Of a stretch of DNA of 9,349 nt, positions 1 to 6,277 are shown piece by piece. The stretch covers positions 1 through 9,349 of the forward strand of contig JAGADS010000263.1 of assembly GCA_017613485.1 (NCBI GenBank), read 5' to 3'. The position numbers were made by a program, and so were the translations under genes. A model generated the notes under the pieces. That model was not told the origin of the DNA and ran no database searches. It worked only from the letters and a program-made list of their open reading frames with translations. This DNA comes from Treponema sp. GTDB lineage: Bacteria; Spirochaetota; Spirochaetia; Treponematales; Treponemataceae. The first letter of the stretch is position 1. Each line of letters begins with the position of its first letter.

Positions 1-912
1 ATAAACCAGATCAGGAAAATGGGCTTTGACAATAAATCCTTCTATACATGCTATGTTACCAAGGATAAAAAGCTCCTTGGCCGTCTTTCGGTAAAGGACC
101 TGCTCCTTGCAAAAAGCGATGACATTCTGATTGATTCCCTTATGAAAGAGAATGTGATTACCGTGCATACCCATGATGACAAGGAGAAAGTCTCCCAGAT
201 GCTCTCCAAGTACAATTTCTATGCCCTGCCTGTTGTTGACGGAGAGAACCGCATGGTCGGTATCATTGCCTTTGACGACGCTCTTGAGGTTATGGAAGAT
301 GAGGCCACCGAGGATATCGAGATCATGGGTGGTATGTCACCTTCAGAGAAGACATACCTGCGTTCAACCCCGTTTGATCTTTTCAAGCACAGGGTTATAT
401 GGCTTTTGCTTCTGATGGTCAGTGCGACATTTACAGGAATGATTATCACCGGCTTTGAGAATGCCCTTGCAGCCCAGGTTGTCCTTACTGCATTTATTCC
501 CATGCTGATGGATACCGGAGGAAATTCCGGCTCACAGTCGTCCGTTACGATAATACGTGCGATTTCCCTTGGCGAAGTTGAATTCAGGGATCTGCCCCTT
601 GTAATCTGGAAGGAAGTAAGGACCGCCTTCTTATGTGCCCTTGCACTGTGCTCCGTGTGTTTCCTCAAGCTGATGGTTGTTGACAGGATTCTTCTTCACA
701 ACACCGAGGTAACTCTTTTTGTGGCTCTTGTCGTCTGCATAGCGATGGCGGTCACGGTTCTTGTGGCAAAAATAATCGGATGCACGCTTCCCCTTGTGGC
801 AAGAAAACTCAAGCTGGACCCCGCGGTCATGGCAAGCCCTTTCATCACGACCATAGTTGATGCAATAAGCCTTCTGGTATACTTCCAGATAGCAAGGCTT
901 GTGCTGTTTTAG
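1..912 (+). CDS. mgtE: Magnesium transporter MgtE, 5'-truncated by the window edge
   Basis: MgtE is an inner-membrane homodimeric Mg2+ channel whose cytoplasmic N and CBS domains close the pore when Mg2+ is plentiful. The frame is open from base 1, upstream of the ATG at 19, so the real start lies outside the window. About 303 of the usual roughly 450 residues are visible. Bases 1-300 encode the CBS pair, with typical CBS signatures such as YALPVVDGENRMVGII. Five hydrophobic segments follow, at about 395-450, 460-560, 620-690, 710-790 and 835-910, matching the five-helix MgtE membrane domain. The conserved stretches PMLMDTGGNSGSQSS (TM2) and DPAVMASPFITTIVDA (TM5) are present. The latter carries the Asp that I match to the pore Asp of the Thermus protein. 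The N-terminal MgtE_N helical domain is presumably just upstream. I see nothing unusual in the visible part. Confidence 0.95.
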   Translation: MNQIRKMGFDNKSFYTCYVTKDKKLLGRLSVKDLLLAKSDDILIDSLMKENVITVHTHDDKEKVSQMLSKYNFYALPVVDGENRMVGIIAFDDALEVMEDEATEDIEIMGGMSPSEKTYLRSTPFDLFKHRVIWLLLLMVSATFTGMIITGFENALAAQVVLTAFIPMLMDTGGNSGSQSSVTIIRAISLGEVEFRDLPLVIWKEVRTAFLCALALCSVCFLKLMVVDRILLHNTEVTLFVALVVCIAMAVTVLVAKIIGCTLPLVARKLKLDPAVMASPFITTIVDAISLLVYFQIARLVLF

Positions 913-925
913 GGATAGTGTAAGA

Positions 926-941
926 GCAATCGTAAGATTGC
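926..941. repeat. Small perfect inverted repeat downstream of mgtE
   Basis: GCAATC (926-931) and GATTGC (936-941) form a perfect 6-bp stem with a 4-nt GTAA loop, 14 bp after the mgtE stop. No T-run follows, so it is not a convincing intrinsic terminator. It could weakly stabilise the mgtE mRNA 3' end or act as an operator, since it lies just upstream of the candidate promoter of the next gene. The role is unknown. Confidence 0.35.
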
Positions 942-952
942 GACTGTAACTC

Positions 953-981
953 TTGACAAAAAACCGTAATATATGCAAAAT
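953..981 (+). promoter_or_regulatory. Candidate sigma-70-type promoter for the HTH-EIIA gene
   Basis: A perfect TTGACA (953-958) is followed after 17 bp by CAAAAT (976-981), which matches the TATAAT consensus at 4 of 6 positions. Transcription would start around 988, giving a leader of about 23 nt that includes the G-rich ribosome-binding site at 1001-1005. The -35 box is strong and the -10 box weak. This is inference from consensus only. Confidence 0.45.
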
Positions 982-1010
982 ATTCTTATAAAAATGAGCC
1001 GGGGGCTATT

Positions 1011-1655
1011 GTGGAAGACGATATTCTTACCATTGAGGAAGTTGCAAAATATTTACGTGTCAGCGAGCGTACTGTCTATGACTGGGCTCAGAAGGGTGAA
1101 ATTCCAAGCGGAAAAATAGGAACTGTATGGAGATTTAAGAAAGGGGACATTGAGCGCTGGGTAAACGAAAGGCTTTCTGCCTCAAAACCAGCTCCTCTCG
1201 ACATTTCCGTCCTTGTCAAGAACATTCTTTCCCCGGAACGCATTGTTTTCATGAATCATCAGACAAGGCACGATGCTCTTGTTCAGCTTGCGGGCACACT
1301 TGCAACAGCCCCGCAGGTAAAGGATGCCACCGAGCTTGAGAACGAGATCCTTAAGCGTGAGGAACTCATGTCCACTGCAATCGGACGTGGAATCGCAATT
1401 CCTCATGTACGTCTTTCCAGCGTTACAGATCTTGTGATGGCAGTCGGTATCTCCAAGGTTGACATAATCGATTTCCAGCCCATAGATGACGAGCCTGTAA
1501 AGCTCCTCTTCATGATTGCGGCGGCACATAATCAGCACAGCTATTACCTGCAGACCCTCTCATTCTTCAGCTCAAAGCTCAAGAACCAGGAGTTGCGTGA
1601 CTCACTGCTTAATTCATCTGATGCAATGGAAGCCTACAGTCATCTTGTAAAATAA
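1011..1655 (+). CDS. ptsN: HTH (excisionase/MerR-type) fused to PTS EIIA(Ntr) domain
   Basis: This 214-residue protein joins a DNA-binding domain to a phosphoacceptor domain. Residues 5-55 form an excisionase-family winged HTH, with the hallmark run LTIEEVAKYLRVSERTVYDW followed by the basic WRFKKGDIERW segment. Residues about 65-212 form a fructose/nitrogen-type EIIA domain, and His132 in IAIPHVR is the expected phosphorylation site. The start is GTG at 1011, with GGGGG at 1001-1005 as ribosome-binding site. The ATG at 994 is in another frame. EIIA(Ntr) proteins accept phosphate from a PTS phosphorelay and usually regulate rather than import sugar. The fused HTH suggests phosphorylation-dependent DNA binding, which is inference. 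The symbol ptsN applies to the IIA part only. The gene has its own candidate promoter and ends convergently with the next gene. Confidence 0.9.
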   Translation: MEDDILTIEEVAKYLRVSERTVYDWAQKGEIPSGKIGTVWRFKKGDIERWVNERLSASKPAPLDISVLVKNILSPERIVFMNHQTRHDALVQLAGTLATAPQVKDATELENEILKREELMSTAIGRGIAIPHVRLSSVTDLVMAVGISKVDIIDFQPIDDEPVKLLFMIAAAHNQHSYYLQTLSFFSSKLKNQELRDSLLNSSDAMEAYSHLVK

Positions 1656-1665
1656 GTAGTTATAG

Positions 1666-1688
1666 ATTGCCGGATCGAGTCCGGCAAT
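1666..1688. repeat. Perfect 9-bp inverted repeat (dispersed-repeat-like hairpin)
   Basis: ATTGCCGGA (1666-1674) and TCCGGCAAT (1680-1688) form a perfect 9-bp stem around a 5-nt TCGAG loop. It lies between two convergent genes. No T-run directly follows on either strand, although T5 occurs at 1701-1705, 12 nt past the stem. From memory, similar ATTGCCGG...CCGGCAAT palindromes are scattered between genes in many bacterial genomes, so this may be a copy of a dispersed extragenic repeat that also serves as a two-way terminator or mRNA-end stabiliser. Confidence 0.6.
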
Positions 1689-1741
1689 GACAAGACCAGC
1701 TTTTTGGGACAGCCCCATGACAAATCTTGCTTTTTAGGCAG
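1687..1741. repeat. Imperfect tandem duplication with 30-bp period
   Basis: The unit at 1687-1712 begins ATGACAAG, then has GCTTTTTGGGACAG. The unit at 1717-1741 begins ATGACAAA, then has GCTTTTTAGGCAG. They share ATGACAA, GCTTTTT, GG and CAG in register, and differ in the 5-base middle, one substitution and one indel. The first unit abuts the palindrome at 1666-1688. This looks like a decayed, partly duplicated intergenic repeat element. No coding potential is seen. Confidence 0.5.
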
Positions 1742-1751
1742 TCACTTCCTA

Positions 1752-2912
1752 TCAGGGAAAGGGCAGAAATATCCATTTTGTCTGATCATCCTGTGTTGCA
1801 TCAATTTTGCCCCATGTTAGACCTGTAGCCGTTGTTTCTCCCATCAGCCACTGTTCTCCGTCAAATTCATAGCTGTGTCCCGGATGGTCGCTTACAAAAA
1901 GTGCCATTGCATGACTGTACTGGGCACTCACCATCATCGCTGCATTCTGGTTCATTGCGGTAAGAAGGACCGTAAGCAGCATTGAACGGCTGTCGCAGTC
2001 GGATCCTCCTCCCAGCATCATTGACGGTATCGAGGCAAAGTCGCTTGTGTTTTTCTCACGCTCATACTTGAATCCCTGGGTCCATGTCAAAAGCTTCTGT
2101 GCAAGTGCCGTGTCGTCAGAGCATGACGGTGCAAGCTCGTTGTAAATGTCAAAGGAAACCTGCCAGAGCCTCATGTAAGTGTCGCGGAAAATCATGCGGT
2201 AATACCTCTGCCATGCGTCCTTCCACAGGTTGTTGCTTGCATAGAGGGTAAGAACGTCATATTCACGCTCAATCAGGTATTCGGATGCCTCTTTGTCGTT
2301 GGAGCGAAGCCTGCTCTTTATGTCCTTGCCGTCGATCTTAAGGTTCACGTCAACAAATTCATTGCTTTTGGGGTAAAGGTATGCGGTGATGGGACCTGCC
2401 TCGTAATAGCATCCTAGGTCTATGTTCAGGGCATCTAGGAAACTGAGCATGTAATTCTGGCTTCTCTCAAGGAACTGAGGTGCGCACCATGTCAAAAGGA
2501 CTATTGTTCCCTTGTTTTCGGGAATTGAACAGGAAAGGGCATATCCCGCCACATTCTCACGTCCCATGACGGCTGTAAATGATGCGATGGAGCTTGTCTG
2601 GTTCCTCCATTCAAACTGCTCTGCCTCATATTTTGCGTTCAGGGTGTTGAGCGTTCCCTTAAGGGCATTCTCGGCACTGTCATAGCGATTTGAGTCATAT
2701 ATGCGTATCACCGCTGTAACTGCTGACAGAGGAACAAGGCTCTGGAGCTGATATGCCGTTCCATCTGAATTTGCATCCACAAGATTAAAGCCAAGTGGAA
2801 AATCAATGGACACTTCGCTATTGTCGCCTAAAAGTCCGATTCTCTGGGAAAATCCAGGTACAGCCAGAGTCAGGAGAAGAGTAATGAAAAATATCTTAAC
2901 AAGTCTTGTCAT
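1752..2912 (-). CDS. Exported transglutaminase-like protein of unknown function
   Basis: The 386-residue product begins with a classic signal peptide: basic MTRLVK, a hydrophobic core to about residue 19, then a likely signal peptidase I site near residue 23. No lipobox Cys is present. The protein is therefore probably periplasmic or outer-membrane associated. Residues 24-220 are mixed alpha/beta with no family I recognise. The C-terminal part resembles the transglutaminase/papain-like core: Cys306 in GGGSDCDSRSMLL at a helix start, His334 in QYSHAMALF, and a third position in WLMGETTA where families normally have Asp but Glu359 stands here. Substrate and reaction are unknown; protease, amidase or an inactive binding fold are all possible. 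AAAAGG at 2927-2922 is the ribosome-binding site, 9 nt before the ATG. The gene is divergent from the pseudouridine synthase and convergent with the EIIA fusion. Confidence 0.8.
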   Translation of the reverse strand: MTRLVKIFFITLLLTLAVPGFSQRIGLLGDNSEVSIDFPLGFNLVDANSDGTAYQLQSLVPLSAVTAVIRIYDSNRYDSAENALKGTLNTLNAKYEAEQFEWRNQTSSIASFTAVMGRENVAGYALSCSIPENKGTIVLLTWCAPQFLERSQNYMLSFLDALNIDLGCYYEAGPITAYLYPKSNEFVDVNLKIDGKDIKSRLRSNDKEASEYLIEREYDVLTLYASNNLWKDAWQRYYRMIFRDTYMRLWQVSFDIYNELAPSCSDDTALAQKLLTWTQGFKYEREKNTSDFASIPSMMLGGGSDCDSRSMLLTVLLTAMNQNAAMMVSAQYSHAMALFVSDHPGHSYEFDGEQWLMGETTATGLTWGKIDATQDDQTKWIFLPFP

Positions 2913-2934
2913 TTTCTGCCGCCTTTTGTAGTAT
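2906..2934 (+). promoter_or_regulatory. Candidate promoter for the pseudouridine synthase, overlapping the divergent start codon
   Basis: TTGTCA (2906-2911) matches the -35 consensus at 5 of 6 positions. It is followed by 17 bp and TAGTAT (2929-2934), which matches the -10 consensus at 4 of 6. The predicted start of transcription, near 2941, is almost at the ATG at 2943, which would make the mRNA leaderless. The -35 box covers the start codon of the minus-strand gene. This rests on consensus matching only. Confidence 0.4.
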
Positions 2935-2942
2935 ATCGGTTG

Positions 2943-3623
2943 ATGACACCATTTTCCATATTATTTGAAAACAGCGAGATTCTACTAGTAAACAAACCAA
3001 ACGGCGTTTCGGTACAGGGTGGACAGGGAATTTTTCATCCGCTTGACCAGGAGCTCTCAAAACAGCTGGGTTACCGCATTCATCTTGTTCACAGGCTGGA
3101 CAAGGACACCGCCGGAATCCTTATTGTGGCAAAAAATGCCTCCGCTGCATCAAAATGGACAAAGCTTATCGGCTCAAAAGAGGTTATAAAGGAATACCAA
3201 GCCATCTGTATAGGACTCCCGAAGATAAACGGCATTGAAAAGAAAGAGGGAAAACTCAGGGATAAGATAAACGCCCACGGAAAAATCCAGGATGCAGAGC
3301 TTGACTATTCAGTTGAGGAGATTTTTGAAATTCCAATTAACAACGATACGGCAGGAACCGTAGAGAAAATTCAGCTCAGCCGGATTCACATTGTCATAAA
3401 GACAGGACGGATGCATCAGATCCGCATTCAGATGGCAAAGGCAAATGCACCGGTTGCAGGCGATGAACTTCACGGAGACTTCAAGCTGAACAAGAAACTA
3501 CGCAAGGCAGGAATAAAAAAGCTGTGTCTTGCCTCCACAAGCCTTACAATACCACTTGACGGCAAGCACAGGACATTTACGATTCCTCTTCCTGAGCACA
3601 TGATTCTCCCTCATCAGGCATGA
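2943..3623 (+). CDS. RluA-family RNA pseudouridine synthase
   Basis: This 226-residue enzyme should isomerise uridine to pseudouridine in rRNA or tRNA. The family signature HRLDKDTAGILIVAK is present, with catalytic Asp53. The later motif TGRMHQIR (154-161) followed by an APVAGDELHGD run matches the TGRTHQIR...GHPVxGDxxYG block of the family. No N-terminal S4 domain is present, so it is closer in size to RluA or TruC than to RluC/RluD. The exact target base cannot be read from sequence. I chose ATG at 2943 over TTG at 2940. No Shine-Dalgarno sequence is visible before either, which fits the leaderless arrangement suggested by the promoter at 2906-2934. The gene ends 56 bp before the glycan operon and has no strong terminator. 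Confidence 0.93.
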   Translation: MTPFSILFENSEILLVNKPNGVSVQGGQGIFHPLDQELSKQLGYRIHLVHRLDKDTAGILIVAKNASAASKWTKLIGSKEVIKEYQAICIGLPKINGIEKKEGKLRDKINAHGKIQDAELDYSVEEIFEIPINNDTAGTVEKIQLSRIHIVIKTGRMHQIRIQMAKANAPVAGDELHGDFKLNKKLRKAGIKKLCLASTSLTIPLDGKHRTFTIPLPEHMILPHQA

Positions 3624-3655
3624 TTCCCATGCAATCAAAAAACTAAAAACTCAAG

Positions 3656-3676
3656 TTCAATTAACCGATAATTGAA
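3656..3676. promoter_or_regulatory. Perfect 8-bp inverted repeat in front of the glycan operon
   Basis: TTCAATTA (3656-3663) and TAATTGAA (3669-3676) are perfect inverted copies separated by ACCGA. The right arm ends 3 nt before the ATG at 3680 and overlaps a -10-like GATAAT (3667-3672). It could be a repressor operator over the promoter, or an AT-rich RNA hairpin covering the translation start. No good -35 box is visible 16-18 bp upstream of GATAAT, and no strong Shine-Dalgarno sequence is present, so initiation control here is unusual or the promoter lies further upstream. Confidence 0.5.
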
Positions 3677-3679
3677 AAG

Positions 3680-5335
3680 ATGAAGTCTATAGTTTTTTTG
3701 TATGCAGGTTTTTCTACATCATTTGCATTTGATTCAGTTTTTTCCTCAAGATCAGCCTTTGAGCGCTCTTTGGTATGGGCATCAGGAATTAAGGATGCCC
3801 TGGGAATTTTTGTTGCAGTCACACCGTTTACCGAGTCGCAGGTAAAGGCTCAGTTGAATGAACTTGAATTAAAGGCCGACATCATAAAAAAAGAAAGCTG
3901 GAATATGAAGGAACTCATTCAGGAGATGGCTAGGGCAGCGGGTCAGTCCGGAGCAGGCGAGGTAATCTACTCATTTGCAGACCGTCCTTTTCTTGACAGT
4001 GCCCTTACAGTTCAGCTTTTACAGGAGCATGAAAAATATTCAGCTGAATATACTTTTGCAGACGGATACCCGGAAGGATTTGCGCCTGAGATAATACACT
4101 CAGGAACTCTGGCGATTCTTTCTTCCCTGATTTCGGGCAATGCGTCGTCTGAAGGGGCAAAAAAAGTTACTCCGCAGGGCATTTTCGCAGTAATGAAGAC
4201 CGACATCAATTCCTTTGAGATAGAGACCGTCCTCTCACAGAAAGACTACAGGATGCTCCGTCTTGACTTCTCATGCTCATCGCTTGCGGGAAAAACTGCA
4301 TGTACAAGGCTTTACGAGCTTTCCCTGGACAACAAGGTTCCTTTTGCGGCCGAATCCCTTTCTGAGTTTGCGGAAAAAACTCCTTCAATTCAGAGGACTG
4401 TACCTGCCTTCTATAACATCCAGCTGTGCAGGAACTACACTGTTTCCTCCGTTTACAATCCATACTTTGTACTTCCACATCTGAGGGATAAGATATCTCT
4501 CTCTGCAAAGCCAGTTTCTGTCATGAGTCTTGAGCAGTTCAAGGCGCTTGTAAGCCAGATAGCATCTTTTTCTGGCAGTGCCGTGATAGGCTTGAGTGCA
4601 TGCTGCGATCCTGTCGTTATTCCAAACCTTAGTGAGTACGTAAAGGCTGTTCTTGAATATCCCTCACTCTCTGTACTGATAGAAAGCGACGGAATTTATA
4701 TGTCAGAATCCCTTGCTTCTTTTATTGCGGCTGTTTCTGCACAGAGTTCTCCGCGTACAAACGGAATGGATGCCGTTACATGGATTATAAGCGTGGATGC
4801 ATTCAGATCTGGCATGTATTCAAAAATTCACGGTGAGTATTGTTCTGGATCTGATAAAGTTGAGCCGACAGGAGACGGTTCATTCTGCTTTGAAAAGGCA
4901 AGGCAGGCTGTCTCACTTTTGAGCGGCCTGTTTCCGGGTGCTGTATATCCGCAGTTCCTCAGGATGAATGTAAATGAGAATGAGCTTGAGCCCTTTTACC
5001 GCTACTATCATGACAAGGCATCTCCTTCTGGCGGAAAACTGATAATACAGAAATATGACCATTATTGCAGGACAATGCCGGATGAAAAAAGCGCCGATCT
5101 TTCCCCGCTTCTCCGTAATCCGTGCTGGCACATAAAGCGTGACATGATGATTATGAATGACGGTTCTGTTCCGTTCTGCCGTGAGTGCCTTGAAAAAATC
5201 ATAGTGGGAAATGTTTTCCGCGATGGAATAAAGGCTGTATGGGAAAAGATGACTCCAATGGCCGAGAAAGAAATGTCGGGGATACATGAACAGATTTGCG
5301 AGGATTGTGATGAATACTATACCTTTAATTTTTAA
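3680..5335 (+). CDS. SPASM-domain protein without radical-SAM motif (spiro-SPASM-like)
   Basis: 551 residues. The C-terminus carries an exact SPASM-type signature: Cys482-x12-Gly495-x4-Cys500, then Cys503, a GNVFRDGIKAVWE stretch typical of the domain, and Cys540-x2-Cys543. SPASM domains hold auxiliary Fe-S clusters in radical-SAM enzymes. However, no CX3CX2C motif occurs anywhere in the protein. The position where it would be expected, near NIQLCRNYTVSS, keeps only Cys250, with Thr254 and Ser257 at the other two sites. Residues 1-200 resemble an SpsF/CMP-sugar cytidylyltransferase: ADRPFLD at 100-106 and YPEGFAPEIIHSGTLAIL at 130-147 parallel ADNPFLF and LPHGSGVEVFKADSLL in the downstream gene, but the nucleotide-binding RLPxK motif is missing. 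I remember an NCBI family called spiro-SPASM that fits; this is unchecked. It is probably a non-classical or scaffold protein in glycan synthesis. It overlaps the next gene. Confidence 0.85.
   Translation: MKSIVFLYAGFSTSFAFDSVFSSRSAFERSLVWASGIKDALGIFVAVTPFTESQVKAQLNELELKADIIKKESWNMKELIQEMARAAGQSGAGEVIYSFADRPFLDSALTVQLLQEHEKYSAEYTFADGYPEGFAPEIIHSGTLAILSSLISGNASSEGAKKVTPQGIFAVMKTDINSFEIETVLSQKDYRMLRLDFSCSSLAGKTACTRLYELSLDNKVPFAAESLSEFAEKTPSIQRTVPAFYNIQLCRNYTVSSVYNPYFVLPHLRDKISLSAKPVSVMSLEQFKALVSQIASFSGSAVIGLSACCDPVVIPNLSEYVKAVLEYPSLSVLIESDGIYMSESLASFIAAVSAQSSPRTNGMDAVTWIISVDAFRSGMYSKIHGEYCSGSDKVEPTGDGSFCFEKARQAVSLLSGLFPGAVYPQFLRMNVNENELEPFYRYYHDKASPSGGKLIIQKYDHYCRTMPDEKSADLSPLLRNPCWHIKRDMMIMNDGSVPFCRECLEKIIVGNVFRDGIKAVWEKMTPMAEKEMSGIHEQICEDCDEYYTFNF
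5300..5304 (+). promoter_or_regulatory. Ribosome-binding site deciding the start of the glycosyltransferase
   Basis: GAGGA lies 5 nt before the ATG at 5310 and inside the 3' end of the upstream gene. The longer in-frame ATG at 5286 has no comparable site, so 5310 is preferred. The arrangement suggests translational coupling. Confidence 0.65.
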
Positions 5336-6272
5336 CCAGAGGGCAATCAGTCGCACAGTCCTTGGCGGAACAGAAAACGAGAGCCATGTATTGATGCCTG
5401 TCTCATGCATAATCCTGAACCGCAGCGGTAACCAGTATCGGAACATGGTTTTTGATTCTCTGGAAGGTCATGGATTTGAAAAGATTATATGCATTGAGTC
5501 GAATGATTCAAATAAAAGCATGGATGAGCTTTCACTTCAGTTTCCTACAGTAAAATTTGTGATTCCACACGAGGAAGTGACGCCCGGAGACATGCTTAAT
5601 CTCGGTATTGCAGAATGTCCTTCTCCGTATGCGCTTGTCGTTCAGGATGATCTGTGTACGCAGGATTTTCAGTTTACAGTCAACCTTGCACAAAAACTTG
5701 TTGAAAAAAACAGTTTCTGTGTCTGTCCCAGGCTTTTTTCATCAACACTTCAGGTTCTTCCGGTTAATTTCATACCCAATGTAAAGAAATCAGAGTTTAC
5801 GGTGGATTCATCATTGTCCATGGCGACTGGAACCAAGACTTTCTATGCATCTGACTGGGCAGGTTTTTATAATAAAGAGAAATTCATGGAGCTTGGCGGT
5901 GCGGACTACACGATTACTTCCTCATACTGGCAGAAACTGGATCTTTTCTTCCGTTCATGGCTTTGGGGTGAGAACACGTGCATAGATACGGCGTTTTCTC
6001 TGACGTATTCAGATTCGCTTCCTGAGGAAAACCAGACTATCGACCGCTCATACCTGAGGTTCTACATGAAAAACATACTGCCGGTGTTTAGGACTGATCA
6101 TGCCGAAATACCTGCATCCTCCTTTTTTGCCTTCAAGTCAAGAAGCTCATGTTCGCTCAGGGATGCAATCTCGCTTTTCGGTGATGCCAGAAACTGGACT
6201 TCTAAAAACATGTACCGTTTTAAGATGGATGCCGTTCAGCTCATTCAGGATTGGGAAAAACTGGGGGATTAG
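5310..6272 (+). CDS. GT2-like (GT-A fold) glycosyltransferase
   Basis: The 320-residue product has the layout of an inverting family 2 glycosyltransferase, which moves a sugar from a nucleotide donor to an acceptor in the cytoplasm. VSCIILNRSGNQYRNMVFDSL (residues 31-51) is the first beta strand and helix. LNLGIAECPSPYALVVQDDL (96-115) matches the conserved N.G...YALxxDDD block, with Asp113-Asp114 as the likely metal/nucleotide-binding acidic pair in place of a textbook DXD. A later SYWQKLDLFFRSWLWGE (205-221) resembles the ED..D...R...G catalytic-base region, although the usual ED is replaced by WQ. No membrane segment is seen. Donor and acceptor are unknown. Given the CMP-sugar and PseG-like domains next door, it may transfer a nonulosonic-acid-type sugar or build on one. 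It overlaps the upstream gene by 26 nt and ends 5 nt before the next ATG, so the genes are co-transcribed. Confidence 0.75.
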   Translation: MNTIPLIFNQRAISRTVLGGTENESHVLMPVSCIILNRSGNQYRNMVFDSLEGHGFEKIICIESNDSNKSMDELSLQFPTVKFVIPHEEVTPGDMLNLGIAECPSPYALVVQDDLCTQDFQFTVNLAQKLVEKNSFCVCPRLFSSTLQVLPVNFIPNVKKSEFTVDSSLSMATGTKTFYASDWAGFYNKEKFMELGGADYTITSSYWQKLDLFFRSWLWGENTCIDTAFSLTYSDSLPEENQTIDRSYLRFYMKNILPVFRTDHAEIPASSFFAFKSRSSCSLRDAISLFGDARNWTSKNMYRFKMDAVQLIQDWEKLGD

Positions 6273-6277
6273 AAGAG

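Noticed and set aside
2930..2935. TATACT on the minus strand as -10 box for the transglutaminase-like gene.
   Set aside because: Transcription would begin at or within its ribosome-binding site (2927-2922), removing it. The real promoter is probably further upstream, inside the pseudouridine synthase gene.
3618..3637. Small hairpins GCATG/CATGC and TGATT/AATCA over the stop of the pseudouridine synthase as a terminator.
   Set aside because: The stems are only 5 bp, mutually overlapping, and followed by A-rich rather than T-rich sequence.
3693..3699. T7 tract in codons 5-7 of the SPASM gene, mirrored by T7 at 6292-6298 in codons 5-7 of the fusion gene, suggesting phase-variable slippage.
   Set aside because: A7 runs of the same length occur elsewhere (3886-3892, 5704-5710), and seven bases is short for a contingency tract. 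Coincidence is likely.
5286..5309. Longer start for the glycosyltransferase at ATG 5286.
   Set aside because: No ribosome-binding site there, whereas GAGGA sits 5 nt before ATG 5310. The extra eight residues are encoded inside the upstream gene and add no recognisable motif.
4913..5446. 177-residue minus-strand open frame across the SPASM/glycosyltransferase junction.
   Set aside because: It is antisense to two well-supported genes, shows no family features, and is a by-product of their codon use. Other antisense frames (219-668, 1182-1538, 8133-8408) were rejected for the same reason.
6251..6277. TTG 6251 as start of the fusion protein.
   Set aside because: It lies within the glycosyltransferase gene. 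ATG 6278 follows that gene's stop by 5 nt and has GGGGG at 6263-6267 upstream.
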